DNA of 64,000 nucleotides from Variovorax boronicumulans (GTDB taxonomy: Bacteria > Pseudomonadota > Gammaproteobacteria > Burkholderiales > Burkholderiaceae_C): contig NZ_JAAAFX010000007.1 in assembly GCF_019352895.1 (NCBI RefSeq), positions 539,132 through 603,131 on the forward strand, read 5' to 3'. Below, one piece after another: positions 1-9,002 of the stretch. The translations under genes and the position numbers were made by a program. Under the pieces are notes generated by a model that was not told the DNA's origin, ran no database searches, and saw nothing but the letters and a program-made list of their open reading frames with translations. Position 1 is the first letter of the stretch; the number at the start of each line of letters is the position of its first letter.

Positions 1-267
1 CGCGAAGGCCACGGCCACGCGGGTCAGGGCCAGGGGGTGGCACAGCGGGATCAGGTCGCTGGTCTTCTTGGCGGCCTGGATGCCGGCGATGCGCGCGATG
101 CCCAGCACGTCGCCCTTCTTCGCGGTGCCCGATTCGATCAGCGCCAGCGTGTGGGCCTGCATCTCGATGCGGCCCGTGGCCACGGCCACGCGATGGGTCG
201 CGGGCTTGCCGGCCACATCCACCATGTGGGCCTGGCCTTGGGCGTCGAAATGGGTGAGGGTGCTCAT
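1..267 (-). CDS. moaC: Cyclic pyranopterin monophosphate synthase MoaC (5' part, runs off the window)
   Basis: MoaC makes cyclic pyranopterin monophosphate, the second product of molybdenum-cofactor synthesis, from the MoaA product in the cytoplasm. The first 89 residues are present, starting MSTLTHFDAQGQAHMVDV. The family signatures are clear: MVDVxxKxxTxRxAxA near residues 15-30, the KKGDVLxxARIAGIxAAKxT stretch, and the LCHPL substrate loop around residue 75. The ATG at 267 gives the usual N-terminus. The gene is divergent from the M48 protease gene with 54 bases between start codons. The rest lies outside the window, so completeness cannot be judged. Confidence 0.93.
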   Translation of the reverse strand, partial: MSTLTHFDAQGQAHMVDVAGKPATHRVAVATGRIEMQAHTLALIESGTAKKGDVLGIARIAGIQAAKKTSDLIPLCHPLALTRVAVAFA

Positions 268-321
268 GGGGTGAACGTTCGCTGGGGTTGTGCATCATAC
301 GAGTCCGTTCCGCCACCTGCG

Positions 322-1917
322 ATGCCGCCCTCCATGCCGCACTGGACCGCCGTTTCCCTCTCTGTACGCCCCGCGTTGCGCCGGGCCTGCGTGGCCCTGC
401 TGGTCGCCAGCCAGTGCCTGCTGCCGCCGCTGGCCCGGGCCCAGTTGCTGCCCGGCATGGGCGACGGCGGCGAGATGACGGCCGCGGCCGAACGCCGGCT
501 CGGCGACCAGATCGCGCGCGAGCTCTACCGCGACCCCGACTTCATCGACGACCCGGTGCTGGTCGACTACGTGCAGTCGGTCTGGCAGCCGCTGATGGCC
601 GCGGCCCGCGTGCGCGGCGAACTCACGCCCGAGCTCGACGAGCGCTTCGCCTGGGCCGTGCTGCTGGGCCGCGACCGCAGCATCAATGCCTTCGCGCTGC
701 CCGGCGGCTACCTGGGCGTGCACCTCGGCCTGATCGCCGTCACCGACAGCCGCGACGAGCTCGCCACCGTGCTGGGCCATGAGCTCTCGCACGTCACGCA
801 GCGCCACATCGCCCGCATCATGGCCAAGCAGAGCCGGCAGATGCCGCTGCTGCTGGCGGCGATGGTGCTGGGCATGATCGCGGCCGGCAAGAGCCGCAAT
901 GGCGACGCGGGCCAGGCGGTGCTGATGGGCAGCCAGGCGCTGGCCATGCAGAGCCAGCTCGACTTCTCGCGCGACATGGAGCGCGAGGCCGACCGCGTGG
1001 GCTTCGGCGTGATGACGCAGGCCGGCTTCGCGCCCCAGGGCGCGGCCTCGATGTTCGAGAAGCTGCAGTACGCCTCGCGCCTCAACGACAACGGCTCCTA
1101 TCCCTACCTGCGCAGCCATCCGCTCAACAGCGAGCGCATCGCCGACATGCAGGCCCGCTTCCAGTTCCGCGGCGAGGGCTCCGCCGTGCCCGCGGCCGGG
1201 ACCGTGCCGGCCGCCGCGCTCAAGCCCGTGCTGCAGATGGACCACGCCATGATGGCGGCCCGCGCCCGCGTGCTGTCGCGCCCCGGTGCCGACCTGCTGC
1301 GCCAGGCGGTGGACGCGTCCAGCGGCACCGATTTCGCGCGCCGCGCGCCCGCGCAGCAGGCCGGCCTGCTGTACGCGGGGGCGCTGAGCGCGAACGAGCT
1401 GCACGACCCCCGCACGGCCCGCCGGCTGGCCGATCGGCTCACGGCGCTGGTGGCGCCCGATCCGGCCGCGGCCCCGCTGGCGCGGCTGCTGAGCGCCGAG
1501 CTGTACCTCGCAGCCGGCGCGGCGCCCCAGGCCGCGGCCCTGCTCGAGCCCGGGGCGGCCCCGCGCACCCGCGCCGAGCTGCTGCTGGCCTCGCAGGTGG
1601 CGGTGGCCCAGCGCCAGCCGGCCCCGATGGTGGCGCCCCTGCGCGACTGGGTGGCCCTTCACCCGCGCGATGCGGGCGCCTGGCATGCGCTGTCCACCCT
1701 CTACAACGCGCAGAACGACGCCTTGCGTGCCGTGCGCGCCGATGCCGAGGCCAACGTCGCGGTGCTCGACTACGCCGGCGCGCGCGACCGTTTCAAGGCC
1801 GCGCAGGACCTGGCGCGCGGCGGCGGCGACCACTACGAAGCCTCCATCATCGACACGCGTGCACGGGCGGTGGAGGCGCTGCTGCAGGCCCAGCAGGCCG
1901 ATCCGCCGTTGCGTTGA
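322..1917 (+). CDS. Periplasmic M48 zinc metalloprotease, BepA/YfgC type
   Basis: This is a predicted periplasmic protease of the outer-membrane quality-control kind (BepA family: degrades or helps assemble LptD and other beta-barrels). The chosen start at 322 gives a signal peptide: charged residues, then CVALLVASQCLLPPLARA and a cleavage site near residue 38. An ATG at 334 is also possible. The catalytic HExxH (GHELSHVTQRH, His153-Glu154-His157) is intact, and the third zinc ligand is probably Glu in DMEREADRVGF. The C-terminal 250 residues are Ala/Leu-rich helical repeats consistent with the TPR part of BepA. Length (531 aa) fits the family. The stop overlaps a possible ATG of the synthetase gene downstream (TGATG). 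Confidence 0.88.
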   Translation: MPPSMPHWTAVSLSVRPALRRACVALLVASQCLLPPLARAQLLPGMGDGGEMTAAAERRLGDQIARELYRDPDFIDDPVLVDYVQSVWQPLMAAARVRGELTPELDERFAWAVLLGRDRSINAFALPGGYLGVHLGLIAVTDSRDELATVLGHELSHVTQRHIARIMAKQSRQMPLLLAAMVLGMIAAGKSRNGDAGQAVLMGSQALAMQSQLDFSRDMEREADRVGFGVMTQAGFAPQGAASMFEKLQYASRLNDNGSYPYLRSHPLNSERIADMQARFQFRGEGSAVPAAGTVPAAALKPVLQMDHAMMAARARVLSRPGADLLRQAVDASSGTDFARRAPAQQAGLLYAGALSANELHDPRTARRLADRLTALVAPDPAAAPLARLLSAELYLAAGAAPQAAALLEPGAAPRTRAELLLASQVAVAQRQPAPMVAPLRDWVALHPRDAGAWHALSTLYNAQNDALRAVRADAEANVAVLDYAGARDRFKAAQDLARGGGDHYEASIIDTRARAVEALLQAQQADPPLR

Positions 1918-1937
1918 TGCCGAAGTTGGCGCCGATT

Positions 1938-2015
1938 GCGCAGCAATGCCCGTTGCAGCGCAGCAATATCGGCCCGGAAGCGCAGAACGTGAAACACAAT
2001 GTAGCTATTGTGTTT
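1938..2015. promoter_or_regulatory. Possible operator region ahead of the lipopeptide synthetase
   Basis: Two direct copies of GCGCAGCAAT lie at 1938-1947 and 1958-1967, a 20-base period. They are followed by a perfect inverted repeat: AAACACAAT at 1992-2000, six-base spacer GTAGCT, ATTGTGTTT at 2007-2015. The block is AT-richer than its surroundings. The inverted repeat could bind a dimeric regulator or form an RNA hairpin. It overlaps the first codons if the gene starts at 1917 or 1989. No regulator is assigned. Confidence 0.4.
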
Positions 2016-5000
2016 TCAAAAACCCTGTCCGACGTCTTCGACGTCCAGTGCAGCGCACACCCGGAGCGTCTGGCCTATGTCTTCCTGCGTGACGACCTGT
2101 CGGTCGCCGAACAGCTGAGCCATGGGGCGCTGGCACGCGATGTCCAGGCCCTGGCGCAGGGGTTGGCGGCCATCGCACGGCCTGGCGACCGGGTCCTGCT
2201 GGCCCTGCCGCCCGGACTGGACTTCGTGCGCGCCTTCTGGGCCTGCCTGCGCGCGGGCTGCGTCGCAGTGCCCGTGCCGGCGCCCGATCCCGTGCGGCTG
2301 CTGCGCAGCGCGCCACGTTTGCGCGGCATCCTGGACGACACGGCCGCCGCCTGGGTCTGGACCTCGGCCTCGCTGCGCGAGGCGGCGCGCCAGGTCTTCG
2401 AGCCCGGGATGTTCACCGCCGCGCGCTGGATCGCCGCCGACGATCTGACCGGCGCGGCCCCCCTCCCGGCGCTGGCGGCACCGGACGCGCTGGCCTACCT
2501 GCAATACACCTCCGGCTCGACGCTGGCGCCACGCGGCGTGCGCGTGAGCCATGCCCAGGCGCTGGCCAATGTGCGGGCGCTCCATGCGGCCACCTGGGTC
2601 GATGAAAAGAGCCGGGTCCTCACCTGGCTGCCGCATTTCCACGACTACGGCCTGATCTTCGGCGTGCTCGCGCCCTTCTGCGCGGGCGCCACGAGCTGGT
2701 TGATGTCGCCGCTGGTCTTCCTGCGCCGGCCCTTGCGCTGGCTGGAGGCGATCGGCGCCTTGCGCATCACCCACGCCGGTGCGCCGCCGTCGGCCTTCCT
2801 GGCCTGCCTGCGCGCGCTGGACGGCGCGGCACCGGCCGGCGACCTCTCGTCGCTGGTCGCGCTGAGCTGCGGCGCCGAGCCGATCCGCGCCGAGACGCTC
2901 GAACGCGTGCGGGCCGATTTCGGCCGCGCCGGCCTGCGGCCCGAGGCCCTGCTGCCGGCCTATGGCCTGGCCGAGACGGTGCTCGGCGTGAGCACCTCGC
3001 AGCCCGATCGCCTGCCCGTTCTGCTGGCCGTCGAGACGGGCGCCCTGCTGCAGGACCGCGTCGTGCCGCTGGCCGACGATGCGCCCGCCACCGGGCCCGT
3101 CACGCGGCTTGTCGGTTGCGGCCCGCCGCTGGCGGACACCGAAGTGCAGATCGTCGACGTCGTCAGCGGCGCCGCTGCGGCTGCCGATGCGGTGGGCGAG
3201 ATCTGGGTGCGCTCACCCAGCGTGGGCGACGGCTACTGGCGCCAGCCCGCGCTCTCCGAAGCGAGCTTTGGCGCGCGCATGGCCGACGGCCACGGGCCTT
3301 TCCTGCGCACCGGCGACCTGGGCTTCGTGCACCAGGGCGAACTCTTCGTCACCGGCCGGCTCAAGGACCTGGTGATCGTCCATGGCGGCAACCATTACCC
3401 GCAGGACCTCGAATGGAGCGCCGAGCGCGCGCATCCCGCGCTGCGCGCCGGCTACGGCGCCGCCTTCTCGGTCGACACGCCCGACGGCGAGGCGCTGGTG
3501 CTGGTGCTGGAGACCGAGCGCCGCGCCTCGGTGCCCGATGCCGAAGCGGTGGCGGCCGCGGTGCGACGGGCCATCGGCGACGCGCACGGCCTGCCCGTGG
3601 AAGCCGTGGTGCTGGTGCGTTCGGGCTCGCTGCCGCGCAGCTCCAGCGGCAAGATCCAGCGCCAGCGCACGCGCCAGCGCTACCTCGCGCACCGGCTCGA
3701 CGTGCAGGCGCTGGTGGCGCGCGATGCGGGCGGCGATCCGGGCACGCAAGCCGAAGCCGACGCCCCCTCGCGGGCGCTGCACCTGATGCCGCGCGATGCG
3801 CCCGAGCAGGCGGTGTGGGACATCTGGCGCGAGGTGCTCGGCACCAGCGCTTTCGGCGTGCACGAGAGTTTCTTCGAGCTCGGCGGCACCTCGCTGCTGA
3901 TGACGCAGGTGGCCACGCGCGTGAGCCAGCAGATGGGCCTCGAGCTGCCCCTGGCCGACCTGTTCGAACACACCAGCGTCGCGGCGCTGGCCGACCATGT
4001 GACCCGGCTGCTCGCGGCCGCCGACGGCAGCGCCGCGGTGCCGCTCGCGGCGCCGGTGCGGGTGTCGCGCGACGGCCCGCTGCCGGTGTCGCTGTCGCAG
4101 CGGCGCATGTGGGTGATCCAGCAGTTCGATCCGGCCTCCTCGGCCTACAACGTGGCGGTCTCGCTGCGCCTGCGCGGCGCGCTCGATGTCGCACTGCTGC
4201 AGCGGGCCTTCGACCTGATGGTCGCGCGCCACGAGAGCCTGCGCACGCGCCTGGTCCTCGACGGCGCCGGCCCGATGCAGCGCATCGCGCCCTCGGCATC
4301 GTTTGCCATCGAGCAGATCGACCTGGCCACGCAGCCCGATCGCGTGGCGCAGGCCCGCGTGCTGCTCGGCGAGCGCCTGGCCGCGCCTTTCGATCTCGCG
4401 CAGGCGCCGCTGCACCGTGCGAGCCTGCTGCGCTTCGATGCCCGCGACCATGTGCTGCTGTGGGTCATGCACCATGCGATCGCCGACAACTGGTCCTTCG
4501 CGGTGCTGATGCGCGAAGCGCTGGCGGTGTACGCCGCCTGGCAGGCGGGCCGCACGCCGCAGCTCGACCCGATCCCGGTGGAGTACGCCGACTACGCCGC
4601 CTGGCAGCGCAGCCCGGTCGCCGTGGCCCAGCGTCAGCCGCAGCTGGCGTACTGGCGCGCGCGTCTGGACCGGCTCGCGCCGCTCGACCTGCCGACCGAC
4701 TTCGCCCGGCCACAGCGGCCGAGTTTCCGCGGCGCCCGCGTCTCGGCCGCGCTGCCCGTGGCATTGCGCGCGGCCGTGCGCGCCTACTGCGCGCGCGCGT
4801 CGGTCACGCCTTTCGTGGTGCTGCTCGCGGCCTTCAAGCTGATGCTGACGCGCGAGGCGCGCAGCACCGACATCGCAGTCGGCACGCCGGTGGCCAACCG
4901 GCACCGCTTCGCCGCCGAGCACCTGGTCGGCACGCTGGTCAACACGCTGGTGATGCGCACCGATCTGTCCGGCGACCCGAGCTTCGATGGACTGGTGCAG

Positions 5001-7208
5001 CGCGTGCGCGACACCGCGCTGCAGGCCTATGCCCACCAGGAGGCCCCGTTCGACGAGCTGGTCGAGTCGCTGGGCCACGACCGTTCGCTGCATCCCGAGG
5101 GCCTGGTGCGTGTGCTGTTCAACGTGCTCAATGCGCCGCTCGGCCGGCTCGACCATGCCGGGCTCGAGGTGGAGGAATTCCCGTTCGAGCGGACCACGGC
5201 GCAGTTCGACCTGTCGGTGCACATCGACACCGAGTTCACCCACCGCATCCACCTCGACTATGCGAGCGACCTCTACGCGCCCGCGACCGCCGAGCGCATG
5301 CTCGAGAACTACCTGGCCCTGCTCGAGCGGCTGCTGGCCCAGCCTGCGGCGGCGCTGTCGACGATGGCCATCGTCGCCCCGGCCCAGCGCGCCTTCCTGC
5401 GCGAAGGCTGGAATGCCACGCAGGCGGCGCTGCCGGCCGAGCACACGGTGCATCGCTACCTGGCGGGCGCTGCGGTGGTGTCGGGCGAGGCGATCGCGGC
5501 CGTCGATGCGGCCGGCCTCCTGCTGAGCTACGGCGAACTCGCGGCGCGCTCCAATGCCCTGGCCCGAGCGCTGCGTGCGCGCGGCATCGGCCGCGGCCAT
5601 CGCGTGGGCCTGTGCGTGGCGCGCGACACGGCCATGCTGGTGGCGCTGCTGGGCGTGCTGAAGTCGGGCGCGGCCTACGTGCCGCTCGACCCGGACTTCC
5701 CCGCCGAGCGCCTGCAATTCATGGCTGCGGACGCCGGCCTGTCGGCCCTGCTGACGCGCGGCGGGGCGCCCGGCGGACTGGCCGACAGCGGCGTGCCGCG
5801 GCTGAGCCTCGACGACGATGCGCTGCTGGCCGGCCACGCCCGCGATGCGCTGTCGCCCGACGCCTTGCACGATGCCGGGCCACTCGATGCGGCCTACATG
5901 ATCTACACCTCGGGGTCGACTGGCCGCCCGAAGGGCGTCGTGGTGCCGCACCGCGCGGTGGTCAACTTCCTGGCCAGCATGGCGCGCGAGCCCGGCCTCA
6001 CAGCCGACGACCGGCTGCTGGCCGTGACCACGCTGTCCTTCGACATCGCGGTGCTCGAACTGATGCTGCCGCTGGCGGTGGGCGCGCGGGTGGTGATCGC
6101 CGACGCCGAGCAGGTGCGCGACCCCTACGCGCTGGCCGCGCTGAGCGTGCACCAGGAGGTCAGCGTCCTGCAGGCCACGCCCACGCTGTGGCGCATGCTG
6201 CTCGATGCCGGCTGGCGCCGTCCTGCCGGCAGCACGCGCTTCCAGGCGCTGATCGGCGGCGAAGCCCTGCCGCCGGCCCTGGCCGAGCGCCTGCTGGCCA
6301 GCGGCGTGACGCTGTGGAACATGTACGGCCCGACCGAGACCACCGTGTGGTCCACCGTCTGGCGCGTCGCGGCGCCGCGCGCCGGCATCGCGATCGGCCG
6401 GCCCATCGCCAACACCGACGTGCAGGTGCGCGACGCCGACGGCCAGCTGTGCCCGATCGGCGTGCCCGGCGAACTGTGCATCGGTGGCCTCGGCGTGACG
6501 CTGGGCTACCACCAGCGCGACGAACTCACGGCCGAGCGCTTTCCGCCCGATGCCGACAGCCCGGTGCCCGGGGCCCGCTATTACCGCACCGGCGACCTGG
6601 GCCGCTGGCGTCACGACGGCCAGCTCGAACACCTGGGCCGTCTCGACCGGCAGGTCAAGCTGCGCGGCCGGCGTATCGAGCTGGGCGAGATCGAAGCGGC
6701 GCTGCTGGACCATCCGGAGGTGGCGGAGGGCGTGATCGCCACCCATGCGCCCGGTGCCGACGAGGTTCAACTGGTGGCCTACGTGGTGCCGCGCGGCACG
6801 CCGCCCGACGCGGCCACGCTGCGGCCCTACCTGCGCACGCGGCTGCCCGAGTACATGCTGCCGCAGCACCTGGTGTGGCTCGACGCGCTGCCGCTGCTGC
6901 CCAATGGAAAGATCGACCGCAACGCGCTGCCGGCGCCGCAGGTCGAGGCCCGCCGCGCACCCCAGGCCCGCCGCATGGTGCCGACGACGCCGTCGGAGCT
7001 GGCCATCGCGGCCATCTGGGGGGAGTTGCTCGGGGTCGAGGCGGTCGCGCTGGACGACAACTTCTTCGACCTGGGCGGGCATTCGCTGCTGGCGATGCGT
7101 GCGGTGGTGGCGATCCGCGAGCGGCTTGGCTGGCGGGTCGAGCCGCCGCGCATGGTCTACGAGACGCTGGGCCAGCTGGCCCGCGAAGAGAACCTCAGCG
7201 CTTCGTGA
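1989..7208 (+). CDS. Hybrid FAAL-NRPS: fatty acyl-AMP ligase, PCP, C, A (glycine-type), PCP
   Basis: A one-protein lipo-initiating assembly line. In order: a fatty acyl-AMP ligase domain (about residues 13-570; YTSGSTLAPRGV core and GRLKDLVIVHGGNHYPQD, typical of FAALs); a carrier domain with FELGGTSLL (Ser635); a condensation domain with HHAIADNWS (His828-829); an adenylation domain with YTSGSTGRPKGV (about 1306), YGPTET, YRTGDLG and NGKIDR; a last carrier domain with DLGGHSLL (Ser1699). Reading the ten A-domain pocket positions by eye gives D-I-L-Q-I-G-M-V-W-K, close to glycine codes. Expected bound product: N-acyl-glycyl thioester. No thioesterase, reductase, MbtH or PPTase gene is near. 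GTG 1989 was chosen because GGAAG lies 8 bases upstream; ATG 1917 is the alternative and adds 24 residues. Chain length and substrate are inference. Confidence 0.9.
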   Translation: MKHNVAIVFSKTLSDVFDVQCSAHPERLAYVFLRDDLSVAEQLSHGALARDVQALAQGLAAIARPGDRVLLALPPGLDFVRAFWACLRAGCVAVPVPAPDPVRLLRSAPRLRGILDDTAAAWVWTSASLREAARQVFEPGMFTAARWIAADDLTGAAPLPALAAPDALAYLQYTSGSTLAPRGVRVSHAQALANVRALHAATWVDEKSRVLTWLPHFHDYGLIFGVLAPFCAGATSWLMSPLVFLRRPLRWLEAIGALRITHAGAPPSAFLACLRALDGAAPAGDLSSLVALSCGAEPIRAETLERVRADFGRAGLRPEALLPAYGLAETVLGVSTSQPDRLPVLLAVETGALLQDRVVPLADDAPATGPVTRLVGCGPPLADTEVQIVDVVSGAAAAADAVGEIWVRSPSVGDGYWRQPALSEASFGARMADGHGPFLRTGDLGFVHQGELFVTGRLKDLVIVHGGNHYPQDLEWSAERAHPALRAGYGAAFSVDTPDGEALVLVLETERRASVPDAEAVAAAVRRAIGDAHGLPVEAVVLVRSGSLPRSSSGKIQRQRTRQRYLAHRLDVQALVARDAGGDPGTQAEADAPSRALHLMPRDAPEQAVWDIWREVLGTSAFGVHESFFELGGTSLLMTQVATRVSQQMGLELPLADLFEHTSVAALADHVTRLLAAADGSAAVPLAAPVRVSRDGPLPVSLSQRRMWVIQQFDPASSAYNVAVSLRLRGALDVALLQRAFDLMVARHESLRTRLVLDGAGPMQRIAPSASFAIEQIDLATQPDRVAQARVLLGERLAAPFDLAQAPLHRASLLRFDARDHVLLWVMHHAIADNWSFAVLMREALAVYAAWQAGRTPQLDPIPVEYADYAAWQRSPVAVAQRQPQLAYWRARLDRLAPLDLPTDFARPQRPSFRGARVSAALPVALRAAVRAYCARASVTPFVVLLAAFKLMLTREARSTDIAVGTPVANRHRFAAEHLVGTLVNTLVMRTDLSGDPSFDGLVQRVRDTALQAYAHQEAPFDELVESLGHDRSLHPEGLVRVLFNVLNAPLGRLDHAGLEVEEFPFERTTAQFDLSVHIDTEFTHRIHLDYASDLYAPATAERMLENYLALLERLLAQPAAALSTMAIVAPAQRAFLREGWNATQAALPAEHTVHRYLAGAAVVSGEAIAAVDAAGLLLSYGELAARSNALARALRARGIGRGHRVGLCVARDTAMLVALLGVLKSGAAYVPLDPDFPAERLQFMAADAGLSALLTRGGAPGGLADSGVPRLSLDDDALLAGHARDALSPDALHDAGPLDAAYMIYTSGSTGRPKGVVVPHRAVVNFLASMAREPGLTADDRLLAVTTLSFDIAVLELMLPLAVGARVVIADAEQVRDPYALAALSVHQEVSVLQATPTLWRMLLDAGWRRPAGSTRFQALIGGEALPPALAERLLASGVTLWNMYGPTETTVWSTVWRVAAPRAGIAIGRPIANTDVQVRDADGQLCPIGVPGELCIGGLGVTLGYHQRDELTAERFPPDADSPVPGARYYRTGDLGRWRHDGQLEHLGRLDRQVKLRGRRIELGEIEAALLDHPEVAEGVIATHAPGADEVQLVAYVVPRGTPPDAATLRPYLRTRLPEYMLPQHLVWLDALPLLPNGKIDRNALPAPQVEARRAPQARRMVPTTPSELAIAAIWGELLGVEAVALDDNFFDLGGHSLLAMRAVVAIRERLGWRVEPPRMVYETLGQLAREENLSAS

Positions 7209-7545
7209 GACCGCCCAGTGCGGCTTCGATCAGCAGGCGCAGCAGCGAGTAGATCAGCGAGCCGATCAGCGCCGCCACGAACCCGTTCACGACAAAGCCG
7301 CCGAGCAGCCCCGAGGCGGCCCAGAACATCAGCGCGTTGATCACGAACAGGAACAGGCCCAGGGTGACGATCGTGACCGGCAGCGTGAGCACCACCAGCA
7401 CCGGCCGCACGACCATGTTGAGCAGGCCGATCACCGCCGCCGCGATCAGCGCCGAGGTGAAGCTGCTCACCTGCACGCCGGGGTAGATGTAGGTCACCGC
7501 CAGCAGGGCCAGCGCGCTCAGGAGCCATTGGATGATCAGTCGCAT
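7195..7545 (-). CDS. YvlD/phage-holin-4-like small membrane protein
   Basis: 116 residues, almost entirely four hydrophobic segments: LIIQWLLSALALLAVTYIYPG, a central ALIAAAVIGLLNMVVRPVLVV/LTLPVTIVTLGLFLFVINALMFW block, and a C-terminal GFVAALIGSLIYSLL segment. The pattern LNxxVRPxLxxLTLPxTxxTLGLFxxxINAxM is the hallmark of the YvlD/PF04020 family. Despite the holin-like Pfam name, these are ordinary chromosomal inner-membrane proteins of unknown role. The 3' end overlaps the synthetase gene by 14 bases on the opposite strand. The start at 7545 fits the family N-terminus (MRLIIQWLL). Confidence 0.85.
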   Translation of the reverse strand: MRLIIQWLLSALALLAVTYIYPGVQVSSFTSALIAAAVIGLLNMVVRPVLVVLTLPVTIVTLGLFLFVINALMFWAASGLLGGFVVNGFVAALIGSLIYSLLRLLIEAALGGLTKR

Positions 7546-7587
7546 GCGGGCCAGCATACCCGACGCCCGCGCACCCACAAAGCACAA

Positions 7588-7607
7588 CGGCCGCCCGAGG
7601 GCGGCCG
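7588..7607 (-). terminator. GC-rich hairpin between two leftward genes
   Basis: CGGCCGCC and GGCGGCCG form an eight-base perfect stem with a four-base loop, downstream of the 154-aa gene and upstream of the YvlD-like gene. The following T-tract on the minus strand is weak (TTGTGCTTTG), so termination may be partial. Confidence 0.45.
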
Positions 7608-7631
7608 CTGCGGCTGGATGCGAGAAGCGCC

Positions 7632-8096
7632 TTACTCGGCGAGTTCGTTCGCCAGCACCAGCAGGGCGCCCAGTCCCAGGGTCGCGCCCGGCAGCGCCCA
7701 GCCGGTGTGGCCGGCCGGCTTCTGGCCCGGCGTCACCGGTTCCATGTCCACGCCCAGCTTCGGGCGGCGCGCATCGATCACGCGCGCCGCGCCGTGCTCG
7801 AGCTTGAGGCGTTGCGTCAGGTCGGTCAGCGGGCCCTGGGCCAGCACCGGCGTGACCTCGTCGCCGGGACGGCGCAGCAGCGGCAGCACCTGTTCCTGCG
7901 TCTTGGCGAACCACTTGCCGCGCCAGTTCTCGCGCGCGCTGTGGCTCACCCACTTGCTGATGCGGTGCGTCATGCGCGGTGCGCAGGCCACCAGCACCCA
8001 GTGCTTGGCCCCGGTGCTCACGGTTCCGGCCGGCGCCTTGGCGAGAAACTCGCGGGCGTAGGCCGCGTCGTCGACATAGAGAATGATCTTTTCCAC
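7632..8096 (-). CDS. Conserved hypothetical protein with C-terminal membrane segment
   Basis: 154 residues starting MEKIILYVDDAAYAREFLAK, read from a GTG preceded by GGAG six bases upstream. The first 120 residues look soluble and alpha/beta, with repeated basic residues (RMTHRISKWVSHSARENWRGKW). Residues about 130-150 are hydrophobic (GWALPGATLGLGALLVLANE), a likely single anchor. No catalytic motif is recognised and no function is offered. The gene follows the TerC-family gene by about 50 bases on the same strand and may be co-transcribed with it. Confidence 0.7.
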   Translation of the reverse strand: MEKIILYVDDAAYAREFLAKAPAGTVSTGAKHWVLVACAPRMTHRISKWVSHSARENWRGKWFAKTQEQVLPLLRRPGDEVTPVLAQGPLTDLTQRLKLEHGAARVIDARRPKLGVDMEPVTPGQKPAGHTGWALPGATLGLGALLVLANELAE

Positions 8097-8144
8097 GATG
8101 CGCTCCTTTGGATAGTTAGAGTGAGAGAGACCCGGGACCCGACA

Positions 8145-8882
8145 TCAGATGGCAGCCGCCTCGTGCGATTTCGGACGGCGCGAGGCCACCCATTTGCCGA
8201 TGGCCAGCACCACCAGCGCACCCGCGATGCCGGCGGCGTACTTGATGGTGTCGGTCTGCGGGATCTTCGGCACCCAGGTCCAGGCGTCCAGGCGGACGAC
8301 GGCCGGGTCGGAAATCAGCATCGTGCCGGCGATCCAGCCCAGCAGCATGCCGCCCAGCGTGATGATCATCGGGAAACGGTCCATGAGCTTGATGACCAGC
8401 TGGCTGCCCCAGACGATGATCGGGATGCTGACCAGCAGGCCGAAGATCACGAGCGGCATCTGGTGGCCTTCGCCTGCACCCTGTGCGGCGCCGGCGATGG
8501 CGATCACGTTGTCCACGCTCATCACCAGGTCGGCAATGATCACGGTCTTGACGGCGGCCCACAGCTTGTCGCTGCCGGCGATGTTGCCGTGCGCGTCGTC
8601 ATGGTCGGGCGCCAGCAGCTTGATGCCGATCCAGACCAGCAGCAGCGCGCCCACGACCTTGAGGAAGGGGATCGCGAGCAGCGTGAGCGCGAAGAAGATC
8701 AGGATCACGCGCAGCACGATGGCACCGGCGGTACCCCACAGGATGCCCTTGGTGCGCTGCGCCGGCGGGAGCTTGCGGCAGGCGAGCGCGATCACCACCG
8801 CGTTGTCGCCGCCCAGCAGGATGTCGATCATGATGATCTGACCGACTGCGACCCAGAATTCCGGGGCCATGAATTGTTCCAT
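8145..8882 (-). CDS. TerC-family membrane protein, probable manganese exporter
   Basis: 245 residues with about seven transmembrane segments. The TerC hallmarks are two acidic membrane motifs: IDILLGGDNAVVIALACR near residue 20 and DLVMSVDNVIAIAGAA near residue 120, each with the Asp-Asn pair expected to bind metal. TerC-family proteins of this size (YkoY, YjbE, Alx types) export or balance Mn2+ in the inner membrane. A yybP-ykoY riboswitch in the long leader supports manganese as the signal. The ATG at 8882 follows GAGGA at a normal distance. Substrate is inferred from the riboswitch. Confidence 0.9.
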   Translation of the reverse strand: MEQFMAPEFWVAVGQIIMIDILLGGDNAVVIALACRKLPPAQRTKGILWGTAGAIVLRVILIFFALTLLAIPFLKVVGALLLVWIGIKLLAPDHDDAHGNIAGSDKLWAAVKTVIIADLVMSVDNVIAIAGAAQGAGEGHQMPLVIFGLLVSIPIIVWGSQLVIKLMDRFPMIITLGGMLLGWIAGTMLISDPAVVRLDAWTWVPKIPQTDTIKYAAGIAGALVVLAIGKWVASRRPKSHEAAAI

Positions 8883-8969
8883 TGGATTCCTCTTTTCGTT
8901 TCGATCTACCCGCAGGGGTCGGATCGACGCGGATGAATGAGGCCCGGAATCTTCCGGAACGCGCAGACG

Positions 8970-9002
8970 CTTCGATCCAACCCTGGCGGGTTCAAATCGA
9001 AG
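8970..9002 (-). promoter_or_regulatory. Alternative hairpin of the riboswitch expression platform
   Basis: On the minus strand CTTCGAT pairs with ATCGAAG, and inside it AACCC pairs with GGGTT. The 5' arm contains the same bases (CCTTCG) that close helix P1 of the aptamer, so the two structures are mutually exclusive. Further downstream TCGATCC could pair with GGATCGA of this hairpin. This looks like the switching element; whether it acts on transcription or translation is not decided by the sequence. Confidence 0.6.

Noticed and set aside
1992..2015. Inverted repeat as a lux box
   Set aside because: Length and symmetry are close to a LuxR site, but the conserved CT...AG ends of lux boxes are missing and no luxI/luxR gene is in the window.
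3116..7252. Long open frames overlapping the synthetase on both strands (over 1200 codons)
   Set aside because: They have low-complexity Arg/Ala/Gly-rich or His/Gln-rich translations typical of frame shadows in high-GC DNA, and the synthetase motifs are all in the one frame.
7195..7545. Holin-like gene as a sign of a prophage
   Set aside because: The YvlD/phage_holin_4 family is widespread on chromosomes, and no phage structural, lysis or integration gene is nearby.
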